Positions 1 to 7,936 of a stretch of DNA of 12,985 bases are shown here, piece by piece; the first letter of the stretch is position 1; each line of letters begins with the position of its first letter. Position numbers and translations under genes: made by a program. The notes below the pieces were generated by a model, which saw nothing but the letters and a program-made list of their open reading frames with translations, did not search any database and had not been told where the DNA came from. The stretch is from Azonexaceae bacterium (GTDB taxonomy: Bacteria; Pseudomonadota; Gammaproteobacteria; Burkholderiales; Rhodocyclaceae): contig SSTA01000193.1 of NCBI GenBank assembly GCA_009469685.1, positions 1 to 12,985 of the forward strand, read 5' to 3'.

Positions 1-243
1 CCCAAACAGAAGGACAGGATTTCCTACTACGGCCTGGAAGGCTACGTCACGGCGCGGGTGATGGCCGACGCCCTGCGCAAACTCGGCCGCGACGTCACCC
101 GGGAGCGCCTGATCGCCGCTCTGGAGGGCATGAACAATTACGACCTGGGCGGTTACCGGGTCACCTATGGCCCGGATAACCGGCTGGGCTCCCGCTACGT
201 CGAACTGACCGTAGTCGGCGCGGGCGGCAAGGTCATGAAGTAA
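1..243 (+). CDS. Branched-chain amino acid-type ABC transporter substrate-binding protein, C-terminal fragment
   Basis: This is the last 80 codons of a gene that begins left of the window; frame 1 is open from base 1 to TAA at 241-243. The visible residues (YYGLEGYVTARVMADAL near the start, then RERLIAALEGM, then a GGYRVTYGPDNRLGS stretch) match the C-terminal lobe of periplasmic binding proteins of the LivJ/LivK type (Peripla_BP_6 class). Such proteins deliver amino acids, amides or aromatic acids to an ABC permease at the inner membrane. The ligand cannot be told from this fragment, and the signal peptide and N-terminal lobe are out of view. The last residues (VELTVVGAGGKVMK) are the usual final strand, so the 3' end is complete. 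No permease or ATPase gene follows; the terminator at 261-287 ends the unit here, so partner genes, if linked, lie to the left. Confidence 0.8.
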   Translation, partial: PKQKDRISYYGLEGYVTARVMADALRKLGRDVTRERLIAALEGMNNYDLGGYRVTYGPDNRLGSRYVELTVVGAGGKVMK

Positions 244-260
244 CCGTTCGCGGCGCGACA

Positions 261-287
261 AAAAAACCCGCCATCCGGCGGGTTTTT
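261..287. terminator. Bidirectional rho-independent terminator
   Basis: The stem cccgcc (267-272) / ggcggg (277-282) encloses an atcc loop. It is preceded by an A-run (261-266) and followed by five T (283-287), so it works in either direction. It sits between the convergent stops of the substrate-binding protein gene (243) and cysS (304). Confidence 0.88.
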
Positions 288-303
288 GCTTGCTCGGCTC
301 GTC

Positions 304-1677
304 TCAGCCTCGCCTCCAGGTCGTCCCTTGAGGACTGTCGTCCAGAAGGATTCCCGCTGCCTTGAGTTCGTTGCGCAGTCGATCGGCTTCGGCGAAGTCC
401 TTCGCCTTCTTGGCGGCGGCACGGGCGGCGATCATGGCCTCGATGGCGGGCTCGTCCAGACCACCCGCCAATCCCGGAGTGCCGCGCAGGTAATCGGTAG
501 GATCCCGTTGCAGCAGACCGAGTATGCCCGCCAGTGCCTTCAGCAATCCAGACAGCGACCCGTCGCGGCTACGGTTGACCTCACCCGCCAGATCGAAAAG
601 CGCGGCGATCGCCCCATGGGAATCGAAATCCTCATTCAGGGCTTCGCGGAAGCGGGCGGCAAAGGCGTCGGACCAGTCGATGGCCACCTCGACCGGAGGC
701 ACGTCGCGCAGGGTGAAGTACAGGCCGTCCAGGCTGCGCTTGGCGTCGTCCAGATGAGCGTCGGAGTAATTCAGCGGGCTGCGGTAATGGGCGCGCAGGA
801 TGAAGAAGCGCACCACCTCCGCGTCGTAGGCCTTGAGCACTTCGCGGATGGTGAAGAAATTGCCCAGGGACTTGGACATCTTTTCGTTGTCCACCCGGAC
901 GAAACCGTTGTGCATCCAGTAATTGACGAAGCGGCAGTCGTGGGCCCCCTCGGATTGGGCGATTTCGTTCTCGTGATGGGGAAACTGCAGGTCCTGCCCG
1001 CCGCCGTGGATGTCGAAATGCTCGCCCAGCAAGTGCGAACTCATGGCCGAGCACTCGATGTGCCAACCGGGACGGCCGGCTCCCCAGGGCGATTCCCAGG
1101 CCGGCTCTCCCGGCTTGGCATGCTTCCACAGCACGAAATCGAGGGGGTCCTGCTTGGCCGTATCGACCTCGACCCGCTCGCCGGCCCGCAGGTCGTCGAG
1201 GGATTTTCCGGAAAGCTTGCCGTAGCCGACGAACTTGCGCACGGCGTAGTTCATGTCGCCATCGGCAGCCTGGTAGGCGAGTCCCCTGGCTTCCAGCTGC
1301 TGGATCAGGGCCAGCATCTGGGGCAGATACTCGGTGGCCCGGGGCTCGTGGTCGGGACGCAAGACCCCGAGGGCATCGGCATCCTCATGCATGGCATCGA
1401 TGAAGCGGTCGGTGAGGGTGCCTATGGTTTCCCCGTTCTCCGCCGCGCGCTTGATGATCTTGTCGTCAATGTCGGTGATGTTGCGGACATAGGTCAATTG
1501 GTAACCGCTGGCCCGCAGCCAGCGCGCCACCATGTCGAACACCACCATGACTCGCGCATGACCCAGATGGCAGTAGTCATAGACCGTCATGCCGCAGACG
1601 TACATGCGGACTTTACCGGGTTCGATGGGGACGAATGTCTGCTTTTCCCGGGCGAGGGAATTGTGGATCTTGAGCAT
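304..1677 (-). CDS. cysS: Cysteinyl-tRNA synthetase
   Basis: This is the class I aminoacyl-tRNA synthetase that activates cysteine with ATP and charges tRNA-Cys in the cytoplasm. The product is 457 residues, close to the usual length of about 460. The HIGH signature appears as HLGH at 37-40 within [15 protein letters not shown], and KMSKS is intact at 266-270. The catalytic-site zinc ligands fit C28, C209 (WHIEC), H234 and E238 (PHHENE). The C-terminal half has the DALR-like helical region and ends with a typical tail of helices rich in Ala, Lys and Arg. The start [10 protein letters not shown] is the conserved N-terminus; upstream in-frame codons run into the divergent promoter region and are unlikely to be used. 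The Shine-Dalgarno before this ATG is weak. The gene stands alone, divergent from the TPR gene, and ends at the shared terminator at 261-287. Confidence 0.97.
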   Translation of the reverse strand: MLKIHNSLAREKQTFVPIEPGKVRMYVCGMTVYDYCHLGHARVMVVFDMVARWLRASGYQLTYVRNITDIDDKIIKRAAENGETIGTLTDRFIDAMHEDADALGVLRPDHEPRATEYLPQMLALIQQLEARGLAYQAADGDMNYAVRKFVGYGKLSGKSLDDLRAGERVEVDTAKQDPLDFVLWKHAKPGEPAWESPWGAGRPGWHIECSAMSSHLLGEHFDIHGGGQDLQFPHHENEIAQSEGAHDCRFVNYWMHNGFVRVDNEKMSKSLGNFFTIREVLKAYDAEVVRFFILRAHYRSPLNYSDAHLDDAKRSLDGLYFTLRDVPPVEVAIDWSDAFAARFREALNEDFDSHGAIAALFDLAGEVNRSRDGSLSGLLKALAGILGLLQRDPTDYLRGTPGLAGGLDEPAIEAMIAARAAAKKAKDFAEADRLRNELKAAGILLDDSPQGTTWRRG

Positions 1678-1714
1678 GGGTGGGTGAAAAGCGAGAGTGC
1701 CGGCGGGGCAAGAC

Positions 1715-1743
1715 TTTGGAATGGCCAGTCTTCTTGGTAGAAT
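1715..1743 (+). promoter_or_regulatory. Candidate promoter of the TPR / L,D-transpeptidase / ppi / lpxH / recQ run
   Basis: A -10 box TAGAAT (1738-1743, 5 of 6 to consensus) lies 17 bases after a weak -35 TTTGGA (1715-1720, 3 of 6). Predicted transcription start is near 1750, about 30 bases before the ATG at 1781. The boxes fall within the predicted cysS leader, so the two divergent transcripts overlap. Confidence 0.4.
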
Positions 1744-1766
1744 CAGCAGATTGTCGAACTTGTCCG

Positions 1767-1775
1767 AGTATAGCA
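1767..1775 (-). promoter_or_regulatory. Candidate extended -10 promoter of cysS
   Basis: On the minus strand this reads TGCTATACT, an extended -10 (TG, one base, TATACT; 5 of 6 to consensus). No convincing -35 lies 16-18 bases upstream, as is usual for extended -10 promoters. Transcription would start near 1760, giving a leader of about 80 bases before the cysS ATG at 1677. It overlaps the promoter zone of the divergent TPR gene. Confidence 0.42.
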
Positions 1776-1780
1776 TAGCG

Positions 1781-2899
1781 ATGACTGCGCCCTTCCCGCT
1801 CCAGACCTGCTTCCGGCTCCGGTCCCGCATCCGTGCGGCGCTCGTTGGCGTCGCCCTGATGGTGTCCCTGCCGGCGTTGGCGGACAACCTGCCCGAGGTT
1901 CAGAAGCTCATCAAGCAGGGACAATATCCCCAGGCGCTCGAAAAGGTCGATGTCTACCTGGCCGGCAAGCCCCGCGACGCCCAGGGACGCTTTCTCAAGG
2001 GCCTCATCCTCACCGAAATGAACAAGCCGGCCGAAGCCGTCGCGGTATTTACCAAGCTGACCGAGGATTACCCCGAACTGCCGGAACCCTACAACAATCT
2101 GGCGGTGCTCTACGCCCAGCAAAAGCAGTACGACAAGGCGCGCACGGCCCTGGAAATGGCCATAAGGACTCATCCCTCCTACGCCATCGCCTACGAGAAC
2201 CTGGGCGACGTCTACGCCAAGCTGGCCAGCCAGGCCTACGACAAGGCACTCCAGCTCGATTCGTCGAATTCGGCTGCCCAGAACAAGATGGCTTTGATCC
2301 GGGATCTGATCAGCACTTCGGCACGCCCCAACGTCAAGCCCCAAGCGGCCGCGCCTGCACCGGCACCCGCTCCGGCCGCGGCTCCCGCGCCGGCGCCGAC
2401 ACCCGCTCCCGCTGCCCAGGCGCCCGCCCCGGTACCCAAGGCCGCATCCCCTGCGCCGGCCCCGGCACCCACCGCCAGCGTCGTCGCAACCACCCCGGCA
2501 GCGGCAGCCGCCGCCCCGGCGGCCAAACCCGCCGAAGCGCGCCCGGCACGAGGCGAGGCAGGATCGGACGAGGTCGCCAAGGCCTTGTCCGGTTGGGCAG
2601 CGGCCTGGTCGAACAAGGATGTGGCGGCCTACCTCGCCCACTACGCACCGGAATTCAATCCACCCAAGGGCATGTCGCGCAAGGCCTGGGAAGCCGAACG
2701 CGAGGATCGCATCGCGGGCAAGTCGGGCAAGATTTCGGTGACCTACGACGAGCCGGATATTTCGATCAGCGGCGACAAGGCGACGGTCAAATTCCGTCAG
2801 CACTACAAGGCCACAGGTTTGAAGACCTCGACCTCCAAGGTCGTCGTCTTTGTGCGTGCCGGCGGCAAATGGCTCATTCGGGAAGAAATCTCCCGTTGA
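1781..2899 (+). CDS. Periplasmic TPR protein with Ala/Pro linker and C-terminal NTF2-like domain
   Basis: The product is 372 residues. An N-terminal signal peptide (arginines at 12-18, hydrophobic 19-30, PALA before D35) indicates export; there is no lipobox cysteine. Residues about 38-170 are TPR helices ([20 protein letters not shown] and [11 protein letters not shown] repeats), a scaffold for protein contacts. A low-complexity Ala/Pro linker spans about 186-258. Residues about 262-372 look like an NTF2/SnoaL-like domain ([21 protein letters not shown], later [10 protein letters not shown]). The same type of domain ends the next gene's product, an arrangement known from Csd6-type L,D-transpeptidase-family proteins. 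The stop overlaps the next start by two bases, so the two are probably translated together. I chose ATG 1781 because the signal peptide begins there; the earlier in-frame ATG at 1697 lies upstream of the promoter. No strong Shine-Dalgarno is visible. A role as a periplasmic partner of the downstream enzyme is inference. Confidence 0.85.
   Translation: MTAPFPLQTCFRLRSRIRAALVGVALMVSLPALADNLPEVQKLIKQGQYPQALEKVDVYLAGKPRDAQGRFLKGLILTEMNKPAEAVAVFTKLTEDYPELPEPYNNLAVLYAQQKQYDKARTALEMAIRTHPSYAIAYENLGDVYAKLASQAYDKALQLDSSNSAAQNKMALIRDLISTSARPNVKPQAAAPAPAPAPAAAPAPAPTPAPAAQAPAPVPKAASPAPAPAPTASVVATTPAAAAAAPAAKPAEARPARGEAGSDEVAKALSGWAAAWSNKDVAAYLAHYAPEFNPPKGMSRKAWEAEREDRIAGKSGKISVTYDEPDISISGDKATVKFRQHYKATGLKTSTSKVVVFVRAGGKWLIREEISR
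2340..2554 (+). repeat. Low-complexity Ala/Pro-coding tract
   Basis: About 70 codons dominated by alanine and proline, with repeated APAP units, encode a flexible spacer between the TPR and NTF2-like domains. GC content is very high and the DNA is internally repetitive, so its length may vary between strains by slippage. It also produces long spurious open frames on the other strand. Confidence 0.75.
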
Positions 2900-4203
2900 A
2901 GACTGTCGCTCTGGCGCTTGCCCTGGCCGCCCTGGGCATTGCCGGAGTCGCCGAGGCCAAGCCACGCAAGGCCGCCCCGGCACCGGTAGCCAAGGTGCGC
3001 CCGGCCAAGTCCCTCCAGCGGGTCGCGTATCATCCGCCGACGGCAGCGCGACTGGCGCCCGCCGAGTCGATTCCGCGCATGCCGACGACGGTGACGGATT
3101 CCGGTCCGGAACCGCTGCTGGCCCGTATTTTCAAGGAACTCGAAGGCAATCGCCTGGACGAGGCTTTGCGCCTCACCGAAAACCTGGTCGGCCAGTTTCC
3201 CAACTTCCGGCTCGGCCACCTGATCAAGGGCGACCTGCTCCTCGCCCGCGCTCAACCCATTGCCGGTTTCGGTGCCTTGAACGGCGCCCCCGGCGACAAG
3301 GTCGCCGATCTGCGGGCGGAAGCCATCGCCCGCCTGAAGGGCTACAAGGAAAAACCGGCGGCCAATTTCCTGCCGCGCTACCTGCTCCAGATGCCGCCGG
3401 ACCAGCACTACGCCATTGTGGTCGACACCCAGAAATCGCGGCTCTACATGTACGAGAACGATACCGCGAGCGGACGCCCGCGCTTCGTGGCCGACTATTA
3501 CGTGAGCCAGGGCAAGCTTGGCGCCGACAAGGTCTCCGAAGGAGACAAACGGACCCCCATCGGCGTCTACCACGTCACCGCCAACCTGCCCCGCCAGAAA
3601 CTCACCGACCTCTATGGCACCGGCGCCTATCCGATCAGCTATCCCAACGAATGGGACAAGCGCCAGGGACGCAGCGGCAGCGGCATCTGGCTCCACGGTA
3701 CGCCTTCCGACACCTTTTCCCGCCCACCCAAGGCCTCGGACGGCTGCGTCGTGCTGGCGAATCCCGATCTCAACGCCGTCGCCAAGAATCTCCAGGTGGG
3801 GCTGACGCCGGTCATCATCAGCAACTCGGTCGAATGGCTCTCCTTGGACGATTGGAACCGGGAGCGCACCGAGCTCAACCGGACCATAGACGCGTGGCGC
3901 GGCGACTGGGAAAGCCGCGACACCGACCGCTATCTGCGCCACTATTCGCGCCGCTTCCAGGCGAACAATCAGAGCTTCGACCAGTTCGCCGCCCAGAAAC
4001 GGCAAGTGAATGCCGGCAAGGATTGGATCAAGGTCAAGACCGACAACCTCTCGGTCTTCCGCAATCCCGGCAAGGAAGAAGTCGTGGTGGTCACCTTCGA
4101 CCAGGATTACCGCAGCAACAATCTCAGCAACGTGATGAAGAAGCGGCAGTACTGGATACGCGAAGACGGCCGCTGGAAGATCATCTACGAAGGAGCCGCC
4201 TGA
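2896..4203 (+). CDS. L,D-transpeptidase family protein (YkuD domain, Csd6-like) with C-terminal NTF2-like domain
   Basis: A secreted 435-residue enzyme of the YkuD fold, which either forms 3-3 cross-links or trims peptidoglycan stem peptides in the periplasm. Start is TTG at 2896, overlapping the TPR stop as TTGA, with GGGAAGAA a few bases upstream. It gives a clean signal peptide (VALALALAALGIAGVAEA, cut before KP), whereas ATG alternatives would lie far inside the TPR gene. Residues about 73-150 are a helical region. The YkuD domain covers about 171-308, with H267 in WLHGTP and nucleophile C284 in SDGCVVL. The position after GC is V rather than the Arg of classic SxGCxR enzymes, as I expect for the Csd6/YafK side of the family. 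Residues about 325-435 form an NTF2-like domain (DAWRGDWESRDTDRYLRHY) like that of the preceding protein. In Helicobacter pylori, Csd6 with this architecture is an L,D-carboxypeptidase affecting cell shape. Which activity applies here cannot be read from sequence. Confidence 0.88.
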   Translation: MKTVALALALAALGIAGVAEAKPRKAAPAPVAKVRPAKSLQRVAYHPPTAARLAPAESIPRMPTTVTDSGPEPLLARIFKELEGNRLDEALRLTENLVGQFPNFRLGHLIKGDLLLARAQPIAGFGALNGAPGDKVADLRAEAIARLKGYKEKPAANFLPRYLLQMPPDQHYAIVVDTQKSRLYMYENDTASGRPRFVADYYVSQGKLGADKVSEGDKRTPIGVYHVTANLPRQKLTDLYGTGAYPISYPNEWDKRQGRSGSGIWLHGTPSDTFSRPPKASDGCVVLANPDLNAVAKNLQVGLTPVIISNSVEWLSLDDWNRERTELNRTIDAWRGDWESRDTDRYLRHYSRRFQANNQSFDQFAAQKRQVNAGKDWIKVKTDNLSVFRNPGKEEVVVVTFDQDYRSNNLSNVMKKRQYWIREDGRWKIIYEGAA

Positions 4204-4772
4204 TGTTGAAACGCCTTGCCACCCTCGCCGCGGGCCTGCTGATCTTGGCCTCGGCCTGGGCGTCGCCCACCGTCGAAATGCAAACCAGCAAGGGGAAATT
4301 CATCCTCGAACTGTATCCGGACAAAGCGCCGAAGACGGTGGAAATGTTCCTCTACAACGTCAAGCACGGCTTCTACGACGGCACCATCTTCCATCGCGTG
4401 ATCGAGAACTTCATGATCCAGGGCGGCGGTTTCAACGCCGCCATGGAAGAGAAAAAAGTCCTCACCCCGGCCCTCAAGAACGAGGCGGACAACGAGGTCT
4501 ACAACACCCGTGGCTCCATCGCCATGGCCCGAACCATGGACCCCCACTCGGCCCGGGTCCAGTTTTTCATCAACCTGAAGCGCAATGCCTTCCTGGATTT
4601 TCGCTCGCCGACTCAGGCCGGCTACGGCTACACCGTGTTCGGCAAGGTCACCGAGGGCATGGACGTGGTCGACGCCATCGCCACCGTTCCCACCGGCAAC
4701 CATGGAGACTACCAGAACGTGCCCCAGACCCCGGTGATCATCAAGTCCGCCAAGATTCTCTCCGACAAATAA
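4203..4772 (+). CDS. ppiA: Periplasmic peptidyl-prolyl cis-trans isomerase (cyclophilin type)
   Basis: Cyclophilin-type prolyl isomerase of 189 residues, exported by an N-terminal signal peptide (MLKRLATLAAGLLILASAWA, cut before SP). It would speed proline isomerisation in folding periplasmic and outer membrane proteins. The cyclophilin core is present: FHRVI with catalytic Arg65, FMIQGGGF (70-77), QFFIN (120-124) and [14 protein letters not shown] near the end. The usual SATSQ or SATAQ segment reads SARVQ (116-120), a small change next to the active-site groove. ATG 4203 overlaps the TGA of the L,D-transpeptidase gene, with GGAG six bases upstream, so translation is coupled. It is followed 12 bases later by the cytoplasmic paralogue. 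Confidence 0.93.
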   Translation: MLKRLATLAAGLLILASAWASPTVEMQTSKGKFILELYPDKAPKTVEMFLYNVKHGFYDGTIFHRVIENFMIQGGGFNAAMEEKKVLTPALKNEADNEVYNTRGSIAMARTMDPHSARVQFFINLKRNAFLDFRSPTQAGYGYTVFGKVTEGMDVVDAIATVPTGNHGDYQNVPQTPVIIKSAKILSDK

Positions 4773-4784
4773 GGAATTCTCCCC

Positions 4785-5276
4785 ATGGTCAAATTCACCA
4801 CCAGCCTCGGCGCCTTTACCCTCACGCTCAACGCCGACAAGGCTCCCAAGACGGTCGAAAATTTCCTCGCCTACGTCAAGGCCGGTCACTACGACAAGAC
4901 CGTCTTCCACCGGGTCATCAAGAACTTCATGATCCAGGGCGGCGGCTTCGAGCCGGGGATGAAGCAGAAGGAGACCCAGGCCCCCATCGACAACGAGGCG
5001 GCCAATGGCTTGAAGAACAAGCGCGGCACCGTCGCCATGGCACGGACCAACGACCCCCATTCCGCCACCGCCCAGTTCTTCATCAATGTCGTCGACAACG
5101 ATTTCCTCGACTTCAAGGCTCCCACGGGTCAGGGCTGGGGCTACTGCGTCTTCGGCGAGGTGACCGAGGGCATGGACGTCGTCGACGCCATCCGCGGCGT
5201 GCGCACCGGCAGTAAGGGTTTCCACCAGGACGTTCCGGTCGAGGATGTGGTGATCGAGAAGGCGGAAGTCGTCTAA
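4785..5276 (+). CDS. ppiB: Cytoplasmic peptidyl-prolyl cis-trans isomerase B (cyclophilin type)
   Basis: Single-domain cyclophilin of 163 residues, the normal length for PpiB, with no signal peptide, so it should act in the cytoplasm. Active-site features are all visible: [15 protein letters not shown] (41-55) with catalytic Arg43 and Gln51, the SATAQFFIN segment (93-101), FLDF and [19 protein letters not shown]. The ATG at 4785 has AAGGAA eight bases upstream. The protein closely resembles the preceding PpiA through most of its length, so the pair looks like a tandem duplication with one copy exported. The lpxH start follows two bases after the stop. Confidence 0.95.
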   Translation: MVKFTTSLGAFTLTLNADKAPKTVENFLAYVKAGHYDKTVFHRVIKNFMIQGGGFEPGMKQKETQAPIDNEAANGLKNKRGTVAMARTNDPHSATAQFFINVVDNDFLDFKAPTGQGWGYCVFGEVTEGMDVVDAIRGVRTGSKGFHQDVPVEDVVIEKAEVV

Positions 5277-5278
5277 GC

Positions 5279-6001
5279 TTGCTCCTGTTCATCTCCGACC
5301 TGCACCTGTCGCCCCGGTCCCCCGGGGCGACGCGTTTGTTCCTCGACTTCCTTGCCGGCCCCGCTCGAGACGCGGAAACGCTCTACATCCTGGGTGACCT
5401 GTTCGACGCCTGGATAGGCGACGACGACCGGGGCGCGAGTTACCCGGCGAGTATCGTTGGCGCATTGCGCACGGCGACGGACGCAGGCCTGGCCATCGCT
5501 CTCCAGCACGGCAACCGAGACTTTCTCCTCGGAGAGGTATTCGCCGCGGCATCCGGGGTGAGCATCCTCCCCGACCCCTACGTGCTCTCCACCCCCGAGT
5601 GGCAATTCATCCTTTCCCACGGCGACGCCCTGTGCACCGACGACCGCGATTACATGGCGTTCCGCGCTCAGGTCCGTTCGCCCGCCTGGCAGACCGCCTT
5701 CCTCGGGAAGCCCCTGGCCGAACGCCGCGCCATCGCCGCCCAGATGCGCGAGCGTAGCGAAGCGGGCAAGCAGGACAAGGCCGCCTATCTGATGGATATC
5801 AATCCCGGGGAGACGGAGGACTTTCTGCGCGCCCACGGCTACGCGACCTTCATCCACGGCCATACCCATCGTCCCGCAACCCACGACCATATTGTCGACG
5901 GCATCCATGTCGAGCGCTGGGTGCTCGCCGACTGGCACGAAGATCGCGGTGAAGCCCTGGCCTGGGATGGCGAACGACTGGCTCGCCATCCGCTCCCCTG
6001 A
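5279..6001 (+). CDS. lpxH: UDP-2,3-diacylglucosamine diphosphatase
   Basis: Membrane-associated calcineurin-like phosphoesterase that hydrolyses UDP-2,3-diacylglucosamine to lipid X and UMP, the fourth step of lipid A synthesis. The product is 240 residues, the same length as the E. coli enzyme. The dinuclear metal ligands are all in place: D7 and H9 (SDLHLS), D40 ([14 protein letters not shown]), N79 (HGNRDFLLG), H114 (SHGD), then H195 and H197 (HGHTHRP). Translation starts at TTG 5279, two bases after the ppiB stop, with GGCGGAAG upstream inside ppiB. No in-frame ATG could include the D7/H9 motif, so the TTG start is well supported. Placement after two cyclophilin genes and before recQ suggests cotranscription. 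Confidence 0.95.
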   Translation: MLLFISDLHLSPRSPGATRLFLDFLAGPARDAETLYILGDLFDAWIGDDDRGASYPASIVGALRTATDAGLAIALQHGNRDFLLGEVFAAASGVSILPDPYVLSTPEWQFILSHGDALCTDDRDYMAFRAQVRSPAWQTAFLGKPLAERRAIAAQMRERSEAGKQDKAAYLMDINPGETEDFLRAHGYATFIHGHTHRPATHDHIVDGIHVERWVLADWHEDRGEALAWDGERLARHPLP

Positions 6002-6008
6002 CGCCGCC

Positions 6009-7811
6009 GTGAAATCGGCCCTCGACGTCCTGCAGCGAGTCTTCGGCTATCCAGCCTTCCGCGGTAGCCAGGAGGAGATCATCGGCCATGTGGGCAACGG
6101 CGGCGACGCCCTGGTGCTCATGCCCACCGGCGGCGGCAAAAGCCTCTGCTACCAGATTCCTTCCCTGCTGCGATCCGGCTGCGGAATCGTCGTCTCGCCT
6201 CTCATCGCCCTCATGCAGGACCAGGTCGATGCGCTGACCCAGGCCGGCGTCCGGGCGGCCTGCCTCAATTCGACCCTGGACTGGCGCGAGGCCCAGGCCG
6301 TCGAACAGGCCATGTTCGGCAACGCCCTCGATCTGGTCTATATCGCCCCCGAGCGTTTGCTCCTCGACCGCACCCTGGCGATGCTCGATGCCCTCTACGA
6401 ATCCGGCAAACTGGCCCTTTTCGCCATCGACGAGGCCCACTGCGTTTCCCAGTGGGGACACGATTTCCGCCCCGAGTACCTGCAACTCACGGCCCTCCAC
6501 GAGCGCTACCCGGCGGTGCCCCGCATTGCCCTGACGGCCACGGCCGATGCCGCCACGCGAAGCGAAATCCTCACCCGTCTGGGCCTTTCCGAGGCCCGCG
6601 TTTTCGTTTCCAGCTTCGACCGCCCCAATATCCGCTATACCGTGGTCGAGAAGGACAATCCGCGCAAGCAGCTCCTCGCCTTCCTGTCCGGCCGGCGCGG
6701 CCAGTCCGGCATCGTCTACTGCCTCAGTCGCAAGAAGGTCGAAGAGACGGCAGCCTGGCTCTCGCTGCAAGGCTATCCCGCCCTTCCCTACCACGCTGGA
6801 ATGCCCAACGCGGAGCGGGCGGCCCACCAGCGGCGCTTCCTGCGCGATGAAGGCCTGGTGATGGTCGCCACCATCGCGTTCGGCATGGGCATCGACAAAC
6901 CCGACGTCCGCTTCGTCGCCCACCTGGACCTGCCCAAGAGCATCGAGGCCTATTACCAGGAGACCGGCCGCGCCGGCCGCGATGGCGACCCCGCCGAAGC
7001 CTGGATGACCTATGGCCTCCAGGATGTGGCCCTGCAGCAGGCCCGCATCGGCGAATCCGGCGCTGGAGAAGAGCAGAAGCGCCTGGAAACCCAGCGCCTC
7101 ACCACGCTTCTCGCCTACTGCGAGGCTCCGCGCTGCCGCCGTCAGGTGCTTCTGAACTACTTCGGAGAATCCGCCGAGCCCTGCGGAAATTGCGATGTCT
7201 GCATCGAACCGCCGGAACTCTGGGATGGCACCATCGCCGCCCAGAAGGCCCTGTCGGCCATACTCCGCACCGGGCAACGCTTTGGTGTCGTCCATCTGAT
7301 CGATGTCTTGCGCGGCAAGTCCACGGAAAAAATACGCCAGTGGCGCCACGACACGCTGCCCACTTTCGGCGTCGGGGCCGATCTCGACGACTCGGTCTGG
7401 CGCAGCGTCTTTCGCCAGCTCGCCGCGGCCGGGCTGGTCCACGTGGAACTCACCGACCATGGTGCCTTGCATCTCACCGATGCCGCCCGCCCCGTCCTGC
7501 GCGGAGAATCGCCGGTCTCGTTGCGACGACCGGTCCGCAAGGCCCGCCCGACGGCCAACCGCAATGCAGGATATGCAGAGCTGCACCCCGCCGATGCGGG
7601 CCTGTTCGAAGCGCTTCGGCGCTGGCGCAGCGACACCGCCCTGGAATTGGGCGTCCCCGCCTACGTGATTCTGCACGACCGCAGCCTGAGGGAGCTTGCC
7701 ACCCTGCGTCCGGCAACCCGCGACCATCTCGCCACGGTACCGGGAATCGGCAGTGCCAAGCTCGAACGCTATGGCAGTCGTCTTCTCGAACTGATCGCCC
7801 TGGGCGGCTAG
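6009..7811 (+). CDS. recQ: ATP-dependent DNA helicase RecQ
   Basis: 3'-5' superfamily 2 DNA helicase for recombinational repair and stalled forks (RecF pathway). The full bacterial architecture is present in 600 residues. The helicase core has Walker A MPTGGGKS (38-45), DEAH (141-144), the aromatic-rich loop [20 protein letters not shown], and motifs V-VI ([10 protein letters not shown] to [12 protein letters not shown], 291-326). The zinc module uses C376, C392, C395 and C398. A winged helix follows ([12 protein letters not shown] to [11 protein letters not shown]), then an HRDC domain from about 524 to the end with [16 protein letters not shown] prefer GTG 6009, which gives a short N-terminus before VFGYPAFRG as in other RecQ proteins and starts eight bases after lpxH. 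ATG 5967 is in frame and would add 14 residues inside lpxH. Neither has a clear Shine-Dalgarno, so the start is uncertain; the rest is not. Confidence 0.96.
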   Translation: MKSALDVLQRVFGYPAFRGSQEEIIGHVGNGGDALVLMPTGGGKSLCYQIPSLLRSGCGIVVSPLIALMQDQVDALTQAGVRAACLNSTLDWREAQAVEQAMFGNALDLVYIAPERLLLDRTLAMLDALYESGKLALFAIDEAHCVSQWGHDFRPEYLQLTALHERYPAVPRIALTATADAATRSEILTRLGLSEARVFVSSFDRPNIRYTVVEKDNPRKQLLAFLSGRRGQSGIVYCLSRKKVEETAAWLSLQGYPALPYHAGMPNAERAAHQRRFLRDEGLVMVATIAFGMGIDKPDVRFVAHLDLPKSIEAYYQETGRAGRDGDPAEAWMTYGLQDVALQQARIGESGAGEEQKRLETQRLTTLLAYCEAPRCRRQVLLNYFGESAEPCGNCDVCIEPPELWDGTIAAQKALSAILRTGQRFGVVHLIDVLRGKSTEKIRQWRHDTLPTFGVGADLDDSVWRSVFRQLAAAGLVHVELTDHGALHLTDAARPVLRGESPVSLRRPVRKARPTANRNAGYAELHPADAGLFEALRRWRSDTALELGVPAYVILHDRSLRELATLRPATRDHLATVPGIGSAKLERYGSRLLELIALGG

Positions 7812-7819
7812 GCGACCCT

Positions 7820-7842
7820 CCCGGCGCCCCGGCGCCTCCGGG
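7820..7842 (+). terminator. GC-rich hairpin after recQ, possible terminator
   Basis: Just after the recQ stop, CCCGGCG (7820-7826) can pair with CGCC (7833-7836) and GGG (7840-7842) across a three-base bulge. No T-run follows, so it would at best be a weak or Rho-assisted terminator, or an mRNA-stabilising hairpin. Confidence 0.3.
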
Positions 7843-7874
7843 GGCACCGTCAGATTCTCGGCCGCCGCAGCCGT

Positions 7875-7903
7875 TTGCCACCCGCATCGGTTTCCGCCAG
7901 AAT
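7875..7903 (+). promoter_or_regulatory. Predicted sigma70-type promoter of the FHA gene
   Basis: -35 TTGCCA (7875-7880, 5 of 6 to consensus), a 17-base spacer, and -10 CAGAAT (7898-7903, 4 of 6). The start of transcription should be near 7910, about 27 bases before the ATG at 7937. This suggests that the FHA gene is expressed separately from the lpxH-recQ run. Confidence 0.6.
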
Positions 7904-7936
7904 GTGCCCTCCTCAACTTCCGCCAAGAACCCGGCC

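Noticed and set aside
286..1740. A 484-codon plus-strand frame opposite cysS
   Set aside because: CysS on the minus strand is unambiguous, with HIGH, KMSKS and zinc ligands; this frame is its antisense shadow.
1613..2983. A 456-codon minus-strand frame across the TPR gene, rich in Gly, Arg and Cys
   Set aside because: It is the complement of the Ala/Pro linker and the TPR region, with low-complexity Gly/Arg runs and no domain. The plus-strand gene explains the codon pattern.
4185..5225. A 346-codon minus-strand frame with two similar halves opposite ppiA and ppiB
   Set aside because: The internal repetition comes from the similarity of the two cyclophilin genes on the plus strand, not from a real repeat protein.
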